The translations under genes and the position numbers were made by a program. Shown here piece by piece: positions 24,401-31,648 of a DNA stretch of 33,376 bases (within the stretch, counting starts at the first letter, position 1; every line of letters starts with the position of its first letter). The stretch is taken from NCBI RefSeq assembly GCF_011603975.1, contig NZ_JAANNB010000018.1, forward strand, positions 1 through 33,376, in the 5' to 3' direction. This DNA is from Cellulomonas sp. IC4_254. Lineage in GTDB: Bacteria; Actinomycetota; Actinomycetes; Actinomycetales; Cellulomonadaceae. A model generated the notes under the pieces. That model saw only the letters and a list, made by a program, of their open reading frames with translations. It was not told the origin of the DNA and did not search any database.

Positions 24401-24634
24401 CGAGGACAGCAGTGCCTCTCGGTCCGCGGCTTCAGCGCCCGTGCCGACGCGGACGACCTTCGCGTACTCGTCGGGCTGCGTCTCGGTCAGCCACCAGTGC
24501 ACGTCCTCGGGCCAGATCGCCCGCTCGGCGTCGTAGCCCTCGTCGGTCTCGCTGTACTCCCAGCCGTTCGCGGCGAGGTGCTCGGCGATCTCGCGCTCGA
24601 ACGCCTCCTCGCGGGTGCCGTCGGGTGCCGCCAT
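21419..24634 (-). CDS. hsdR: type I restriction enzyme R subunit
   Basis: The 1,071-residue motor and nuclease subunit of a type I restriction system cuts unmodified DNA after ATP-driven translocation. The PD-(D/E)xK-type nuclease is visible as Asp154 and ELK (168-170) in IDLVLFINGLPVATIELK. The helicase part has Walker A HSAGSGKT (323-330), a DEAH box (440-443), LLAFTATP (motif III) and a later KFQTGFDQP (motif V region), followed by an alpha-helical C-terminus that docks on the methylase. The length is normal. ATG 24634 lies three bases after the hsdS stop, and the fourth gene follows after four bases. Lower G+C than flanking sugar genes suggests acquisition. Confidence 0.94.
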   Translation of the reverse strand: MAAPDGTREEAFEREIAEHLAANGWEYSETDEGYDAERAIWPEDVHWWLTETQPDEYAKVVRVGTGAEAADREALLSSLVSRLDTPIGSGGGTLNVLRRKFSHTRGATAHLRMCQFRPATTQNPTTTEHYRKVRLRVVRQVRFSPKRGDTRSIDLVLFINGLPVATIELKSFFKQEWRTAVSQYRNDRNPAGQPLLGFGTRALVHFAVDDDQVHMTTKLAGKKTYFLPFNRGHEDTGAAGNPPNPDGAATSYLWEQVLQSDNWLAILGSQMFLKTEADEDPVTGRIKRSTTLVFPRYHQWRAVKKLVETIAEESPGRRYLIEHSAGSGKTNTIAWTAHRLARLHDAANEKTFDKVLIVSDRRVLDAQLQQAVEQVDDTVGTVAVIDSAAVRRSGGSKSRALLDALTGSALIIVVTIQTFPYVKGLLETTLGDKNFAVIVDEAHTSQSGKTAADLKKVLTEGGQLATDEVVDSQDVVNEILEADDAREAQIAAETAARAGARNVSLLAFTATPKVKTKMLFGRPADDGKPVSFDVYPMRQAIEEGFILDVLRGYQTYRTAFEIQQRGEDGVLTDIVDDGARLVDPKVATRKIMRFAKLHPANIGQKVEIIVEHFRANVARLLDGHAKAMVVTDSRQAAARYKVEVDKYLAQKGYGYQSIVAFSDKISDDEYGLTDVTEASMNPGVGSDLAKEFRRPEYRLMLVADKFQTGFDQPLLCAMYVDKRLPDVHAVQTLSRLNRTYRAPSGEAKDRTFVLDFVNDPAEIREAFLTYYLEAHVETETDPNLVHRLATKLAQARIYAPDDVERYAEAWWRPTQSHAALAAAVTPARHEFASRWAEATKDQDSQALDELRTFRKDCGSYVRLYDFMSQVVDYGTSELEKLAEFLRQLVRLLPSADRGADADVSGLELRRVRQIDQGRADIGLSGDQDTPRLPGITGVGSGVSRPDPQQELLSEVVARINSLFGAEFADPQIEGFVIAAAGLAEEDQRIADQIDHNAVDQFLASPELRETLTDAAVLNEGAFGKLTGALTGEDERADEFIRLIGQYLYQSRRMRMTDKTDLDDADASDSGE

Positions 24635-24637
24635 GGT

Positions 24638-25837
24638 TTAGCTCGCCTTCCGTGCCGTGCGGACGTCGATCTGCCCCGTCACCGCCGCCGTGATCAGCGC
24701 CGAGCGGCGCTCCTTCGCGAGGGCGATGTGCTTCCCGGCCTTTGCGATCAGGGCGTCGATCTGGGTGGTCTCCTGGCGGTACTTGGCGACGAACGACTTC
24801 TGGTGCTCCACGGGTGGGAGAACCAACGGGACTCGCGCGAAAGTTGCCCAGTTCCGGAAGTCGACGCTCCGTTGTCTCGTGCTCGGGGCCTGGGTGGCGA
24901 GGAAGCCCGAGGTGCCCATATACCGGATGAGGAGCGCGAGGTATTCGGCGTCGTCGTCGTACCGGGGCGAACACACGTGATACACCGGTGAGCACTGGCC
25001 CTCGCTGTCTGAGATGCCGACTGCGCCGGCGAAGCCGTCGAGGGCGTGGAACACGATGTCTCCAGGCATGACGCCCTGGTAGCCCGCCTCGGCCTCCGAC
25101 ATCGTGTACCCGTCGGCTCGGCGGTTGGCGCGCAGCGTGACGACGCCGTCGCGATAGGCAGTCACGACGCCCGATCCCGGAACGGACGTCCGCTCGAGGG
25201 GTATGAGGGTCTGGCGAACAGTCGCCGGGCGGCGGCCCTCAGTCCGCTGGAACTCAGCGTCGGCGATGGTGTCGCGGCGCTCTCGAAGAAGTCCGATGAA
25301 CTCCTCCTGCTTTGCGACGAGCGCGTCGATCTGAGCGGTCTCGCGATCCAGGTAGGCGGCGATGGCGCGCTGCTCGTCCGGGTTCGGGAGCACGAACGGC
25401 ATGTCCGTGAGCATCCATCGGCGCACTGAATCCACCGTCGTCCGCGCAGAGCCGTCCTGAGCCATGAGCCGGAAGAAGGACGAGAAGTAGTAGAAAAAGT
25501 ACCGCGGCAGCACATCGCGGAAGTTCGAGAGCACGTACACGCGCTGGTGCGCATGGAACTTGCCGCGGACGTGGTGGAACACCTCGCCGACCGCGCCATC
25601 TCCGGCGGTGAGGACGGCCTCGGTGTCGAAAGTGAATTCTGTGCTTCGGAGCGGATTGGACGATCGGACGTAGAAGTCGTACCCGCCCTCCGGCTCGGCG
25701 TCCTGGGTGTCTCCTGAGCCCGTTGCGACGTCGCAGATGAACCGGAGCCTCGTGATCGACCAGTCGGCGGGAACTTCGGTCAACCACCGACTGTCGACCC
25801 TCTGCGTCGCGCGGGCCCCAAGCTGAACGGCTGTCAT
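24638..25837 (-). CDS. hsdS: type I restriction enzyme specificity subunit
   Basis: The 399-residue DNA-recognition subunit has two target-recognition domains, each followed by a helical spacer. Spacer 1 contains DEQRAIAAYLDRETAQIDAL with ERRD. Spacer 2 contains EHQKSFVAKYRQETTQIDAL with ERRSALITAAVTGQID, the common HsdS ending. The two different recognition domains predict a bipartite DNA target that cannot be read from sequence. ATG 25837 overlaps the hsdM stop (ATGA), and hsdR starts three bases after its own stop, so all subunits come from one message. It looks intact. Confidence 0.93.
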   Translation of the reverse strand: MTAVQLGARATQRVDSRWLTEVPADWSITRLRFICDVATGSGDTQDAEPEGGYDFYVRSSNPLRSTEFTFDTEAVLTAGDGAVGEVFHHVRGKFHAHQRVYVLSNFRDVLPRYFFYYFSSFFRLMAQDGSARTTVDSVRRWMLTDMPFVLPNPDEQRAIAAYLDRETAQIDALVAKQEEFIGLLRERRDTIADAEFQRTEGRRPATVRQTLIPLERTSVPGSGVVTAYRDGVVTLRANRRADGYTMSEAEAGYQGVMPGDIVFHALDGFAGAVGISDSEGQCSPVYHVCSPRYDDDAEYLALLIRYMGTSGFLATQAPSTRQRSVDFRNWATFARVPLVLPPVEHQKSFVAKYRQETTQIDALIAKAGKHIALAKERRSALITAAVTGQIDVRTARKAS

Positions 25838-27846
25838 CCTTCCACCTCGCGCAACAGCGTCATGATCTCTCCGACGACCCGCTCGAGGTCGGCGTCGATT
25901 TCGCCGAGCGGTCTGGGCGGCTCGTACGCGTAGAAGTGGCGCGTGAACGGGATTTCGTAGCCGGTCTTTGTCTTCGACCAGTCGACCCAGGCGTCGTCGA
26001 CGTGCGGCCTCACCTCGGCGTCGAAGTACGCCTGCACCGTTTCTGCGAGCGCCTCGTGCGCCTTTGGATGCCCGCCCCAGCCGAACGGCACGTTCTCGGT
26101 GTCGCGGAGCGAGGCGTCAGGCTCGGGCTCGCCCTTGTTCGCACCCGAGACGTAGACGCAGATGTCGGCGGCCTCGTCGTGGACTCCTATGGTCTGCCAC
26201 AAGGTCTTGCGCTGAGCGGTGGTCAGTCGGAGCCCCTGGGCGCCGAGGTGCCTACCGAGCTCCCGGTTGAACTTCTCCCGGTTCAGGTACGGGTCGTCGC
26301 CGAAGGACTCGAGCGCTTCAGTCAGTCCCGCGATCTTGCCGAGCGTCTTGTGTGCGGCCGCGGCGCTGATCGTCTCCGGCGTGCACTCGAACCGCAGCTG
26401 CAGCGGGCGCTCGACCGTGACGGTCCAGTAGGCGAAATCAAGGTTGTCGAACACCCTCACAGGCACCCTGATCGCGTCGTCCTCGTCCTCGCCCTCAGTC
26501 CCGGCGAAGGCGCGGACGATCGCCTCGCGGCCCTTCTCCGCGATCTCGACACGCTTGGAGCCGATGGACTTCCGCAGCTTCGACCCCAGCCCGGTGGCGT
26601 CGATCAGCTGCACTCTGCCTTCGCGCTCGACTGGCTTCGCGTTCGACAGGATCCACAGGTAGGTGGCGATGCCGGTGTTGTAGAACATGTCGTTCGGCAG
26701 GGCGACGATGGCCTCGACCAGGTCGTTCTCGAGCATGTGGCCGCGGATGTCGGAAGGGCCGGAGCCTGCTCCGCCGTTGAACAGCGGCGAGCCGTTGAGG
26801 ACGATGCCGGCCTTGCCTCCGCGGCCGCTGTCGTCGACGTCGCGCATCTTCGACGCGACGTGCAGCAGGAACAGCATCGCGGCATCGCCGACGGCCGGCA
26901 GGCCCGGCGAGAAGCGGCCCTGTCCTCCGCGGGCGTGCTCGTTCTTCACGTCAGACTCGACGGCCTTCCAGTCCGTGCCGAACGGCGGATTGGAGAGCAC
27001 GTAGTCGAAGCGCCGGTCCTCGAAGCGGTCGACCACCAGGGTGTCGCCCTGCCGGACGTTCGAGGGATCTTGGCCCTTGATGAGGAGGTCGGCCTTGCAG
27101 ATGGCGTAGGTGCGCGGGTTGATCTCCTGCCCGAACAGCGCCGTTGACGCGTCGGGGTTCAGCCCGTGCAGGTGCTCGTCTGCGACGGTGAGCATGCCGC
27201 CGGTACCGACCGTGGGGTCGTAGATCGACCTCACAGTGCCGCGGTCGCGCAGAGCCTCGGTGTCCTCGGCGTAGACCAGATCGACCAGGAGCCTGATGAC
27301 GTCGCGGGGCGTGTAGAACTGGCCGGCACCGTCGTTGGCGGACTCGGCGAACCGGTAGATGAGGTTCTCGAACAGGTCGCCCATGTCGGCGTTCGAGACG
27401 GCGTCGGGCGACAGGTCGATGCCCTCAAAGTGGCGGGCGACCTGCGCGAGCCGGTCGCGCTCGTCGAGCGTGCGGATCACGTTCTCGAAGCCGAAGGACT
27501 TGAACACGTCGAGGTTTGCGGAGAAGCCGCCGACGTAGTCGATGAGGTTTTCGGCGAGGTTGTCGGGGTCCTGCAGCGCCTTCTTCAGCGTGTAGGCGCT
27601 GGTCGTCCAGAACGACAGTCCGGCGCTCTCCTCGCTGCGGGTGGCGATCTTCAGGTGCGTCCGGCGCTGCTGCTCGCCTGAGTACTGCACGACGATCTCG
27701 GCCATCGCCTCGCGGTGCGGATCCATCACGCACTCCAGGCGGCGCAGCACCGTGAACGGCAGGATCACCGAGCCGTACTCGGCCTCGGCGTAGGGGCCGC
27801 GCAGCGTGTCGGCGACGCTCCACACGAAACTGGAAAGGACTGACAC
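25834..27846 (-). CDS. hsdM: type I restriction enzyme methylase subunit
   Basis: The 670-residue N6-adenine methyltransferase modifies the host's own sites and forms the core of the complex. The helical N-terminal HsdM domain (FVWSVADTLRGPYAEAEYG, PFTVLRRLECV) is followed by the catalytic domain, with GQFYTPRDVIRLLVDL, motif I DPTVGTGG (210-217) and motif IV NPPF (286-289). All are canonical, unlike the fourth gene. Start GTG 27846 has GGAG upstream and gives the usual MSVLSSFVWSVADTLRG beginning. The C-terminal extension makes it longer than many HsdM proteins and includes a region after YWTVTVERPLQLRFE. It is the first gene of the four-gene operon. Confidence 0.94.
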   Translation of the reverse strand: MSVLSSFVWSVADTLRGPYAEAEYGSVILPFTVLRRLECVMDPHREAMAEIVVQYSGEQQRRTHLKIATRSEESAGLSFWTTSAYTLKKALQDPDNLAENLIDYVGGFSANLDVFKSFGFENVIRTLDERDRLAQVARHFEGIDLSPDAVSNADMGDLFENLIYRFAESANDGAGQFYTPRDVIRLLVDLVYAEDTEALRDRGTVRSIYDPTVGTGGMLTVADEHLHGLNPDASTALFGQEINPRTYAICKADLLIKGQDPSNVRQGDTLVVDRFEDRRFDYVLSNPPFGTDWKAVESDVKNEHARGGQGRFSPGLPAVGDAAMLFLLHVASKMRDVDDSGRGGKAGIVLNGSPLFNGGAGSGPSDIRGHMLENDLVEAIVALPNDMFYNTGIATYLWILSNAKPVEREGRVQLIDATGLGSKLRKSIGSKRVEIAEKGREAIVRAFAGTEGEDEDDAIRVPVRVFDNLDFAYWTVTVERPLQLRFECTPETISAAAAHKTLGKIAGLTEALESFGDDPYLNREKFNRELGRHLGAQGLRLTTAQRKTLWQTIGVHDEAADICVYVSGANKGEPEPDASLRDTENVPFGWGGHPKAHEALAETVQAYFDAEVRPHVDDAWVDWSKTKTGYEIPFTRHFYAYEPPRPLGEIDADLERVVGEIMTLLREVEG

Positions 27847-27915
27847 CGCTGGTGATTCTCCGGATCTGGGTCGGCGCGGGAGTTGCCGGCGAGACCGGCG
27901 ATCCTGAACGTGCCC

Positions 27916-27921
27916 ATGCTA
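27916..27921 (-). promoter_or_regulatory. possible hsdM operon -10 box
   Basis: TAGCAT on the minus strand, followed by GGGC, is the same hexamer and context seen upstream of the LacI-type gene (5116-5121). It lies 70 bases before GTG 27846. No convincing -35 is seen. Confidence 0.3.
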
Positions 27922-28004
27922 TCGGCGAGCACCGACTCAAATGGCGGAGTTGCGCATCTGCGTGCCGATGGGGGGCCTGCGGCGGTAAGTGGTTGGCTCC
28001 GGGG

Positions 28005-28127
28005 TCAGCACATGACCCACCCCGGCGCGTCCATCACTCCCGCCTTCAGCCAGGAGTGGTTCCGCAACTGGTCGCGCCACTCCACGGCCGACCGCCGCTG
28101 CCCGTCCAGCCGCTCCCGCACCCGCGT
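28005..28127 (-). pseudogene. C-terminal remnant resembling GH67 alpha-glucuronidase
   Basis: A minus-strand frame ends at TGA 28005 and reads VRERLDGQRRSAVEWRDQ, then about 18 residues with K.G..D..GW before the stop. The spacing of AxEWRDQ, then K-x-G, D and G matches, without gaps, the C-terminus I recall for GH67 alpha-glucuronidases (enzymes that remove glucuronic acid from xylan). About 40 residues are visible. Upstream of roughly 28127 the sequence turns into the reverse of a Pit permease remnant, so the gene has lost almost all of its coding region. The match is from memory and short, but it fits the xylan-sugar theme of the window. Confidence 0.4.
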
Positions 28128-28347
28128 CGAACGGCCGTCGTCATGCTCGCCAGCTCCGGGGTCGGCAGCCCCGGGGGGACGGCGCAGTCGCTCTCCGGCT
28201 CCCTCGTGGGCGCCGGGCTTGCACGAGGGAGGGAAGGTCCGATGGGAGTACGCCGGACGGGTCGCGCTGGCCTGGGTGCTGACGGTGCCCGCGAGCGTGG
28301 TGGTGGCGAGCTGCGTCGCGTGGGTCGTCGGGCGCGCCGCCGGATGA
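28128..28347 (+). pseudogene. Pit-family phosphate permease, 5'-truncated and frameshifted
   Basis: The plus strand holds only the last two helices of a Pit-type inorganic phosphate transporter. One frame reads TAVVMLASSGVGSPGG then TAQSLSGSLVGAGLARG, matching the conserved STTxxLSGSxVGAGLA segment. The match then shifts by one base within the G-rich run at about 28224-28234. In the next frame it reads KVRWEYAGRVALAWVLTVPA and ends at TGA 28345-28347. Everything before residue TAVVML is missing, replaced by the glucuronidase-like fragment. It cannot make a transporter. The downstream DUF47 gene overlaps its stop codon, as in an intact pit-DUF47 operon. Confidence 0.65.
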
Positions 28348-28967
28348 GGCGGCTGGCGCGCGGCATCTCGGGTGCGGCGCGGGACGACCTGGTCGACGGT
28401 CTGGTCGGGCAGCTGCGCGCGACGGAGGAGGCGTGCGACGTGGCGCTGCGGCTGGCGCGGGGGTCGTTGGCGCCGGCGGCCGCACGGGAGGAGGTGGCGG
28501 CGGTCGAGCACCAGGGCGACGCCTGGCGGGCGCACGTCGTGGGGTCGCTGACCCGCGCGCTCACCTCGTACCTCGACAGGGAAGACCTGTTCACGTACTC
28601 GCGGGCGATCGACGACGTGCTCGACAACCTCCGGGACTTCGTGCGGGAGGTGGACCTGTACCGGGTGCGCCCGGCGCCGGGGTGGGTGTCGGTGCTCGAG
28701 GAGATCCGGGCCGGGGTGCGGGCGCTGCGGGCGGCGACCGGGTGGCTCCGGCGCGACGTCGGGAGGGTGTCGGTGGCGTCGCTCGCGGCCAAGAAGGCGC
28801 CGGTGCGGACGCGGTACCAGGAGGCGATGGCGCGGTTGCTGGCGGAGCCGCTGACGTCGGAGACGCTGCGGCGGCGGGAGGTGCTGCGGCGGCTGGACAT
28901 CGTGGGGTTGCGGCTGTCGGAGGCGGCGGACCACCTTGCTACTGCGGCGATCAAGCGGGGGACGTGA
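28344..28967 (+). CDS. DUF47 / PhoU-like protein
   Basis: The 207-residue all-helical protein belongs to the DUF47 family, PhoU-like regulators usually encoded beside Pit phosphate permeases. Typical features are the early LVDGLVGQLRATEEACDVALRLARG, the VAAVEHQGDAWRAHV segment that corresponds to the EhxGD metal-binding region, and LDREDLFTYSRAIDDVLDNLRDF. The start ATG 28344 overlaps the stop of the broken permease gene (ATGA). With its permease partner destroyed, it may be expressed poorly or act on another transporter. The reading frame itself is intact and shows normal codon bias. Confidence 0.82.
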   Translation: MRRLARGISGAARDDLVDGLVGQLRATEEACDVALRLARGSLAPAAAREEVAAVEHQGDAWRAHVVGSLTRALTSYLDREDLFTYSRAIDDVLDNLRDFVREVDLYRVRPAPGWVSVLEEIRAGVRALRAATGWLRRDVGRVSVASLAAKKAPVRTRYQEAMARLLAEPLTSETLRRREVLRRLDIVGLRLSEAADHLATAAIKRGT

Positions 28968-28993
28968 GGCGCGAGAGCCAGTCGGTGCGCCGG

Positions 28994-29539
28994 CTAGACC
29001 CGGCCCTCGCGCGCGTCCGCCGCGACACGAGCAGCCAAGCGCTCCAGCATCGTCAGGCCCGCGAGCCAATACTCGTAGACGCTGGGCCACTCCCCGAGGA
29101 GCTCGCCGGAGAGCCAGAACACCGGCTGCCCGCCGTCGGTGACGGGACCGGACCTGTCGATCACGAACACGGCGTTGTCGGCCACGTGGATCGGGTAGAC
29201 GTTCTCGCGCGGCGGGAAGCCGGTGGCGGGGCCGTCCTCGTAGAAGGCGGCGAGCAGCGCGTCAGCCCGCTTCCAGCGCGGCCCGGCGCCCAGATCCGAC
29301 GTGGCGAGGATGTCCCCGTACGCGAAGACGTCAGCCCACCCGTTCCCCTCCCGCAGCACGGACTCGTGCTGGGCATCGAGCTCGAAACCGAGGCGTACGC
29401 GTGCCTCGGCGAGATCGGCCTCGGTCGCGCGCACACCGGGAAGCGTCTCGGGGAACATGGCTGGCGCGATCTGCGAGATCGCCAGTCTCCGCGCCAGCAT
29501 CTCGCCCACCAGGACGGCCCACGAGAGGGTCTGCGTCAT
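28994..29539 (-). CDS. SMI1/KNR4 (SUKH) family protein, probable immunity protein
   Basis: The 181-residue protein has the SUKH layout: PGVRATEADLAEARVRLGFEL followed by LREGNGWADVF, an acidic middle and YPIHVADNAVFVIDRSG. A helical end, WPSVYEYWLAGLTMLERLA, closes it. Bacterial SUKH proteins are commonly immunity proteins against polymorphic toxins, especially nucleases. ATG 29539 overlaps the stop of a short upstream frame (29536-29682), a layout seen in toxin-immunity pairs. No full toxin gene is present in the window, so it is either an orphan immunity gene or a housekeeping SUKH protein. Confidence 0.72.
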   Translation of the reverse strand: MTQTLSWAVLVGEMLARRLAISQIAPAMFPETLPGVRATEADLAEARVRLGFELDAQHESVLREGNGWADVFAYGDILATSDLGAGPRWKRADALLAAFYEDGPATGFPPRENVYPIHVADNAVFVIDRSGPVTDGGQPVFWLSGELLGEWPSVYEYWLAGLTMLERLAARVAADAREGRV

Positions 29540-29682
29540 TGCGGGCTCCAATCCCAGCTGCCGCGGACGAGGGTCCAGTCGGGCAGGCGCCCCTCGAAGA
29601 TCGTCGGCGTGGACCCCAGCGGGAACCTCTGGGCCTGCGCGTCGAGCAGATGAGCTGGTACGTCCCCGTTCTCGCTGCTCAA
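29536..29682 (-). CDS. short frame coupled to SUKH gene; small protein or toxin-end remnant
   Basis: A 48-residue frame opens at TTG 29682 and overlaps the SUKH start by ATGA. It ends FEGRLPDWTLVRGSWDWSPQ, which reads like a real protein terminus with many aromatic residues. Further upstream in the same frame the sequence to 29922 is proline- and arginine-rich and does not look coding. It may be the last piece of a degraded toxin gene or a small protein in its own right. The start is uncertain. Confidence 0.3.
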   Translation of the reverse strand: MSSENGDVPAHLLDAQAQRFPLGSTPTIFEGRLPDWTLVRGSWDWSPQ

Positions 29683-29913
29683 CGCGTCCCCCGCTTCGGC
29701 TCCGTGCGCGAAAGTAACAGCCGGTGCAGCGCGATGTGCGAGATGGGCGAAAGTGATTGCCCACCCGGGAGGCCCTCGTGACAGCGGACCTGCCGCACCA
29801 GGCCCTCTCGGCGCGGGGGCCGTGATCGGCGACCCGGACGAGCGAGTCGGGCCGTTTCCCGGCGCGAACGGGCGTCGCACCGAGACCGAGTCGGACAGAC
29901 GCAGGGGAGACGC
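29683..29913. other. intergenic stretch between SUKH unit and SseB gene
   Basis: No convincing gene. It must hold the divergent promoters for the SUKH unit and the SseB gene, but I see no clear -35/-10 pair, repeat or hairpin. Confidence 0.4.
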
Positions 29914-30312
29914 GTGACGCACGATGCCGGGCTGACCGGATCAGAGCTGGGGTCATTGAACAGGCGCGGGATGCAGGGCGAGGCCGTCGACATCGTCGGA
30001 GCCCTGCTGCGCTCCGAGCTCATCGTGCCGAGCGGCGGCGCGGTGGGATCGAACTTCGAGGGCTTCGTCCCGGTGCTGTTCGACCGCGGGGAGACCCCGA
30101 TGCTGGCGGTGTTCACCTCGCTCGAGCTCACGGCGAAGGTGTCGCACCAGGCCCGGTTCGCGTTGACCATGACCGGGCGCGACCTGGTGCTGCGCATGCC
30201 CGGCGGACACGGGCTCGTGGTGAACCCGGGTCACGAGGTCGGGTTCGAGCTGTTCCCCGACGCCGTGCAGGCGGTCGCCCAGAGCGCCCGGAACGCTGCG
30301 CCTGACCGATGA
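29914..30312 (+). CDS. SseB N-terminal domain protein
   Basis: The 132-residue product matches the SseB N-terminal domain family common in actinobacteria. It shows a helical start (LLRSELIVPSGG), then PVLFDRGETPMLAVFTSLE, a central FALTMTGRDLVLRMPGGHGLVVNPG and the closing GFELFPDAVQAVAQ. The domain is widespread in non-pathogens and its role is not established. GTG 29914 is preceded by AGGGGAG. No signal peptide or membrane segment is present. It converges on the gene at 30403, with a hairpin between. Confidence 0.75.
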   Translation: MTHDAGLTGSELGSLNRRGMQGEAVDIVGALLRSELIVPSGGAVGSNFEGFVPVLFDRGETPMLAVFTSLELTAKVSHQARFALTMTGRDLVLRMPGGHGLVVNPGHEVGFELFPDAVQAVAQSARNAAPDR

Positions 30313-30381
30313 CTGGTGCGCCCCTCACCCTCGAGCAGCAGCGGACGATCCGTCGGCCCATCTCGTAGGTCATGACAGTCG

Positions 30382-30404
30382 GACCGGGTCGAGACCACCC
30401 GGTC
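30382..30404. terminator. hairpin between converging genes
   Basis: GACCGGGT (30382-30389) pairs with ACCCGGTC (30397-30404) across a seven-base loop. It touches the stop codon of the minus-strand gene and follows the SseB stop by about 70 bases. Confidence 0.45.
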
Positions 30405-31476
30405 AGCCCCAGAACTCCCGGGGCATGGCGGTGAGGCGCGGGTACATGTCGGTCGACCCCGACCACCGGGCGACCGGTTCGACGTGGTCCGACCCGGGGA
30501 CGAGCCGCGTGAGCGTCATCGTCGTCGCGCGGTGGGTCACCGTGAAGAGCCGCTCCTCGTCGGCGTAGCCGAGCACCCGGTGGTGGCCGTTCCCCGGCGG
30601 CTGAGGCCTCCTCGTCTCGGAGCCCGCGCCGGGCAACGGAGGGAGCGGGCGCTCGGCACCGGTGTCCAGCCGGTGCTCGACGATCCGGCCACGGCGATCG
30701 AGCAGCAGCCGTCCGCTGTCGGGGTGCCACGCGAAGGACCCGACCAGCCGTGCCCCGTCGATGGTGTGCCGCAGGTCGCCGGTGCTCGGGTCCAGCAGCA
30801 GGACGACAGGGGCAGAGGGGTCCGCAGTTGCCAGCGACAGTGCCACCAGCGAACCGTCCGGCGCCCAGTGCACCGAGCGATCATCTGAGGACAACATCAT
30901 CGCCGTGGGCTGCGTGAGGATCGCGGTGGACGTACCGGCGCGGACGTCGACGAGGTGCAGGGCGAACCACCTGGGGATGCCGGCGGTCGCGTTGACCCGC
31001 TCCAGGAACTGGCTGGGGCCGAACTGCCGGCTGATGTCGTAGAACTCGTCGGGCCGCCACTGCTCCGCGACCGCGACCAGCGCTCCGTCCGGCGACACCG
31101 CGAGCTCTCGGCGCCACTCCCACCCGCCGCGTGGCTCGAACGGGAGTCGCGAGGTCGAGAGATCGGACAGGTCGAGTCGGACGATGCCCTCGCTGAACCG
31201 CCTCTCGAGCATCGGCGTGCCGTCGTCCGGATGCAGCCCTTCGACCTCGATCAGCACCGCAGCGCCGCCCTCGACGACGAGCGGAGCCACCGCATCCGAC
31301 CCGCTGCCCAACCGGGGGAGCGCACGGAGCTGGCCCGACTCGGGGACCCAGGCCCAGTGACGACCGTCCGCCCGGATGAGGGCGGCCACCGGGCCCGCGG
31401 AGGGAGAGAGCGGCTCCACCACCATCGCTGCGTGCCAGCGAGGTGCACCGGTCGACGGTCTCGGGCGTTCGGTCAC
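30403..31476 (-). CDS. beta-propeller-like (WD40/PD40) intracellular protein
   Basis: The 357-residue protein has repeated beta-blade-like units: LAVSPDGALVAVAEQW, VHWAPDGSLVALSLA, FAWHPDSGRLLLDRRG. The WSPDG-type turns suggest a PD40 or WD40 beta-propeller. No signal peptide is seen, so it probably stays in the cytoplasm. Propellers bind proteins or ligands and no catalytic site is visible. GTG 31476 is chosen because no good alternative lies further upstream; it lacks a ribosome site, and ATACCGT just upstream could be a -10 for a leaderless message. ATG 31425 is an alternative start. Function unknown. Confidence 0.65.
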   Translation of the reverse strand: MTERPRPSTGAPRWHAAMVVEPLSPSAGPVAALIRADGRHWAWVPESGQLRALPRLGSGSDAVAPLVVEGGAAVLIEVEGLHPDDGTPMLERRFSEGIVRLDLSDLSTSRLPFEPRGGWEWRRELAVSPDGALVAVAEQWRPDEFYDISRQFGPSQFLERVNATAGIPRWFALHLVDVRAGTSTAILTQPTAMMLSSDDRSVHWAPDGSLVALSLATADPSAPVVLLLDPSTGDLRHTIDGARLVGSFAWHPDSGRLLLDRRGRIVEHRLDTGAERPLPPLPGAGSETRRPQPPGNGHHRVLGYADEERLFTVTHRATTMTLTRLVPGSDHVEPVARWSGSTDMYPRLTAMPREFWG

Positions 31477-31648
31477 GGGTCGGACGGTATCGCTGCCGGG
31501 CCACCGCACGGCGGCGATCGAGCAGTCGCGATGATCGACCTGTCGCGAGGGCCCACGCCGACGGTCTCGTCGCTGGTGGCTGCGCCGGACGGGTGGTGTC
31601 CGCCGGCAAGCGCACCGCGGGACCGCCGCCTCTGGTTCGCTCGCCGGT

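Noticed and set aside
18892..27846. BREX or DISARM-type system around the restriction genes
   Set aside because: No PglZ, BrxL, BrxC or DrmA/DrmB-like protein is present. The three core genes are plain hsdM, hsdS and hsdR.
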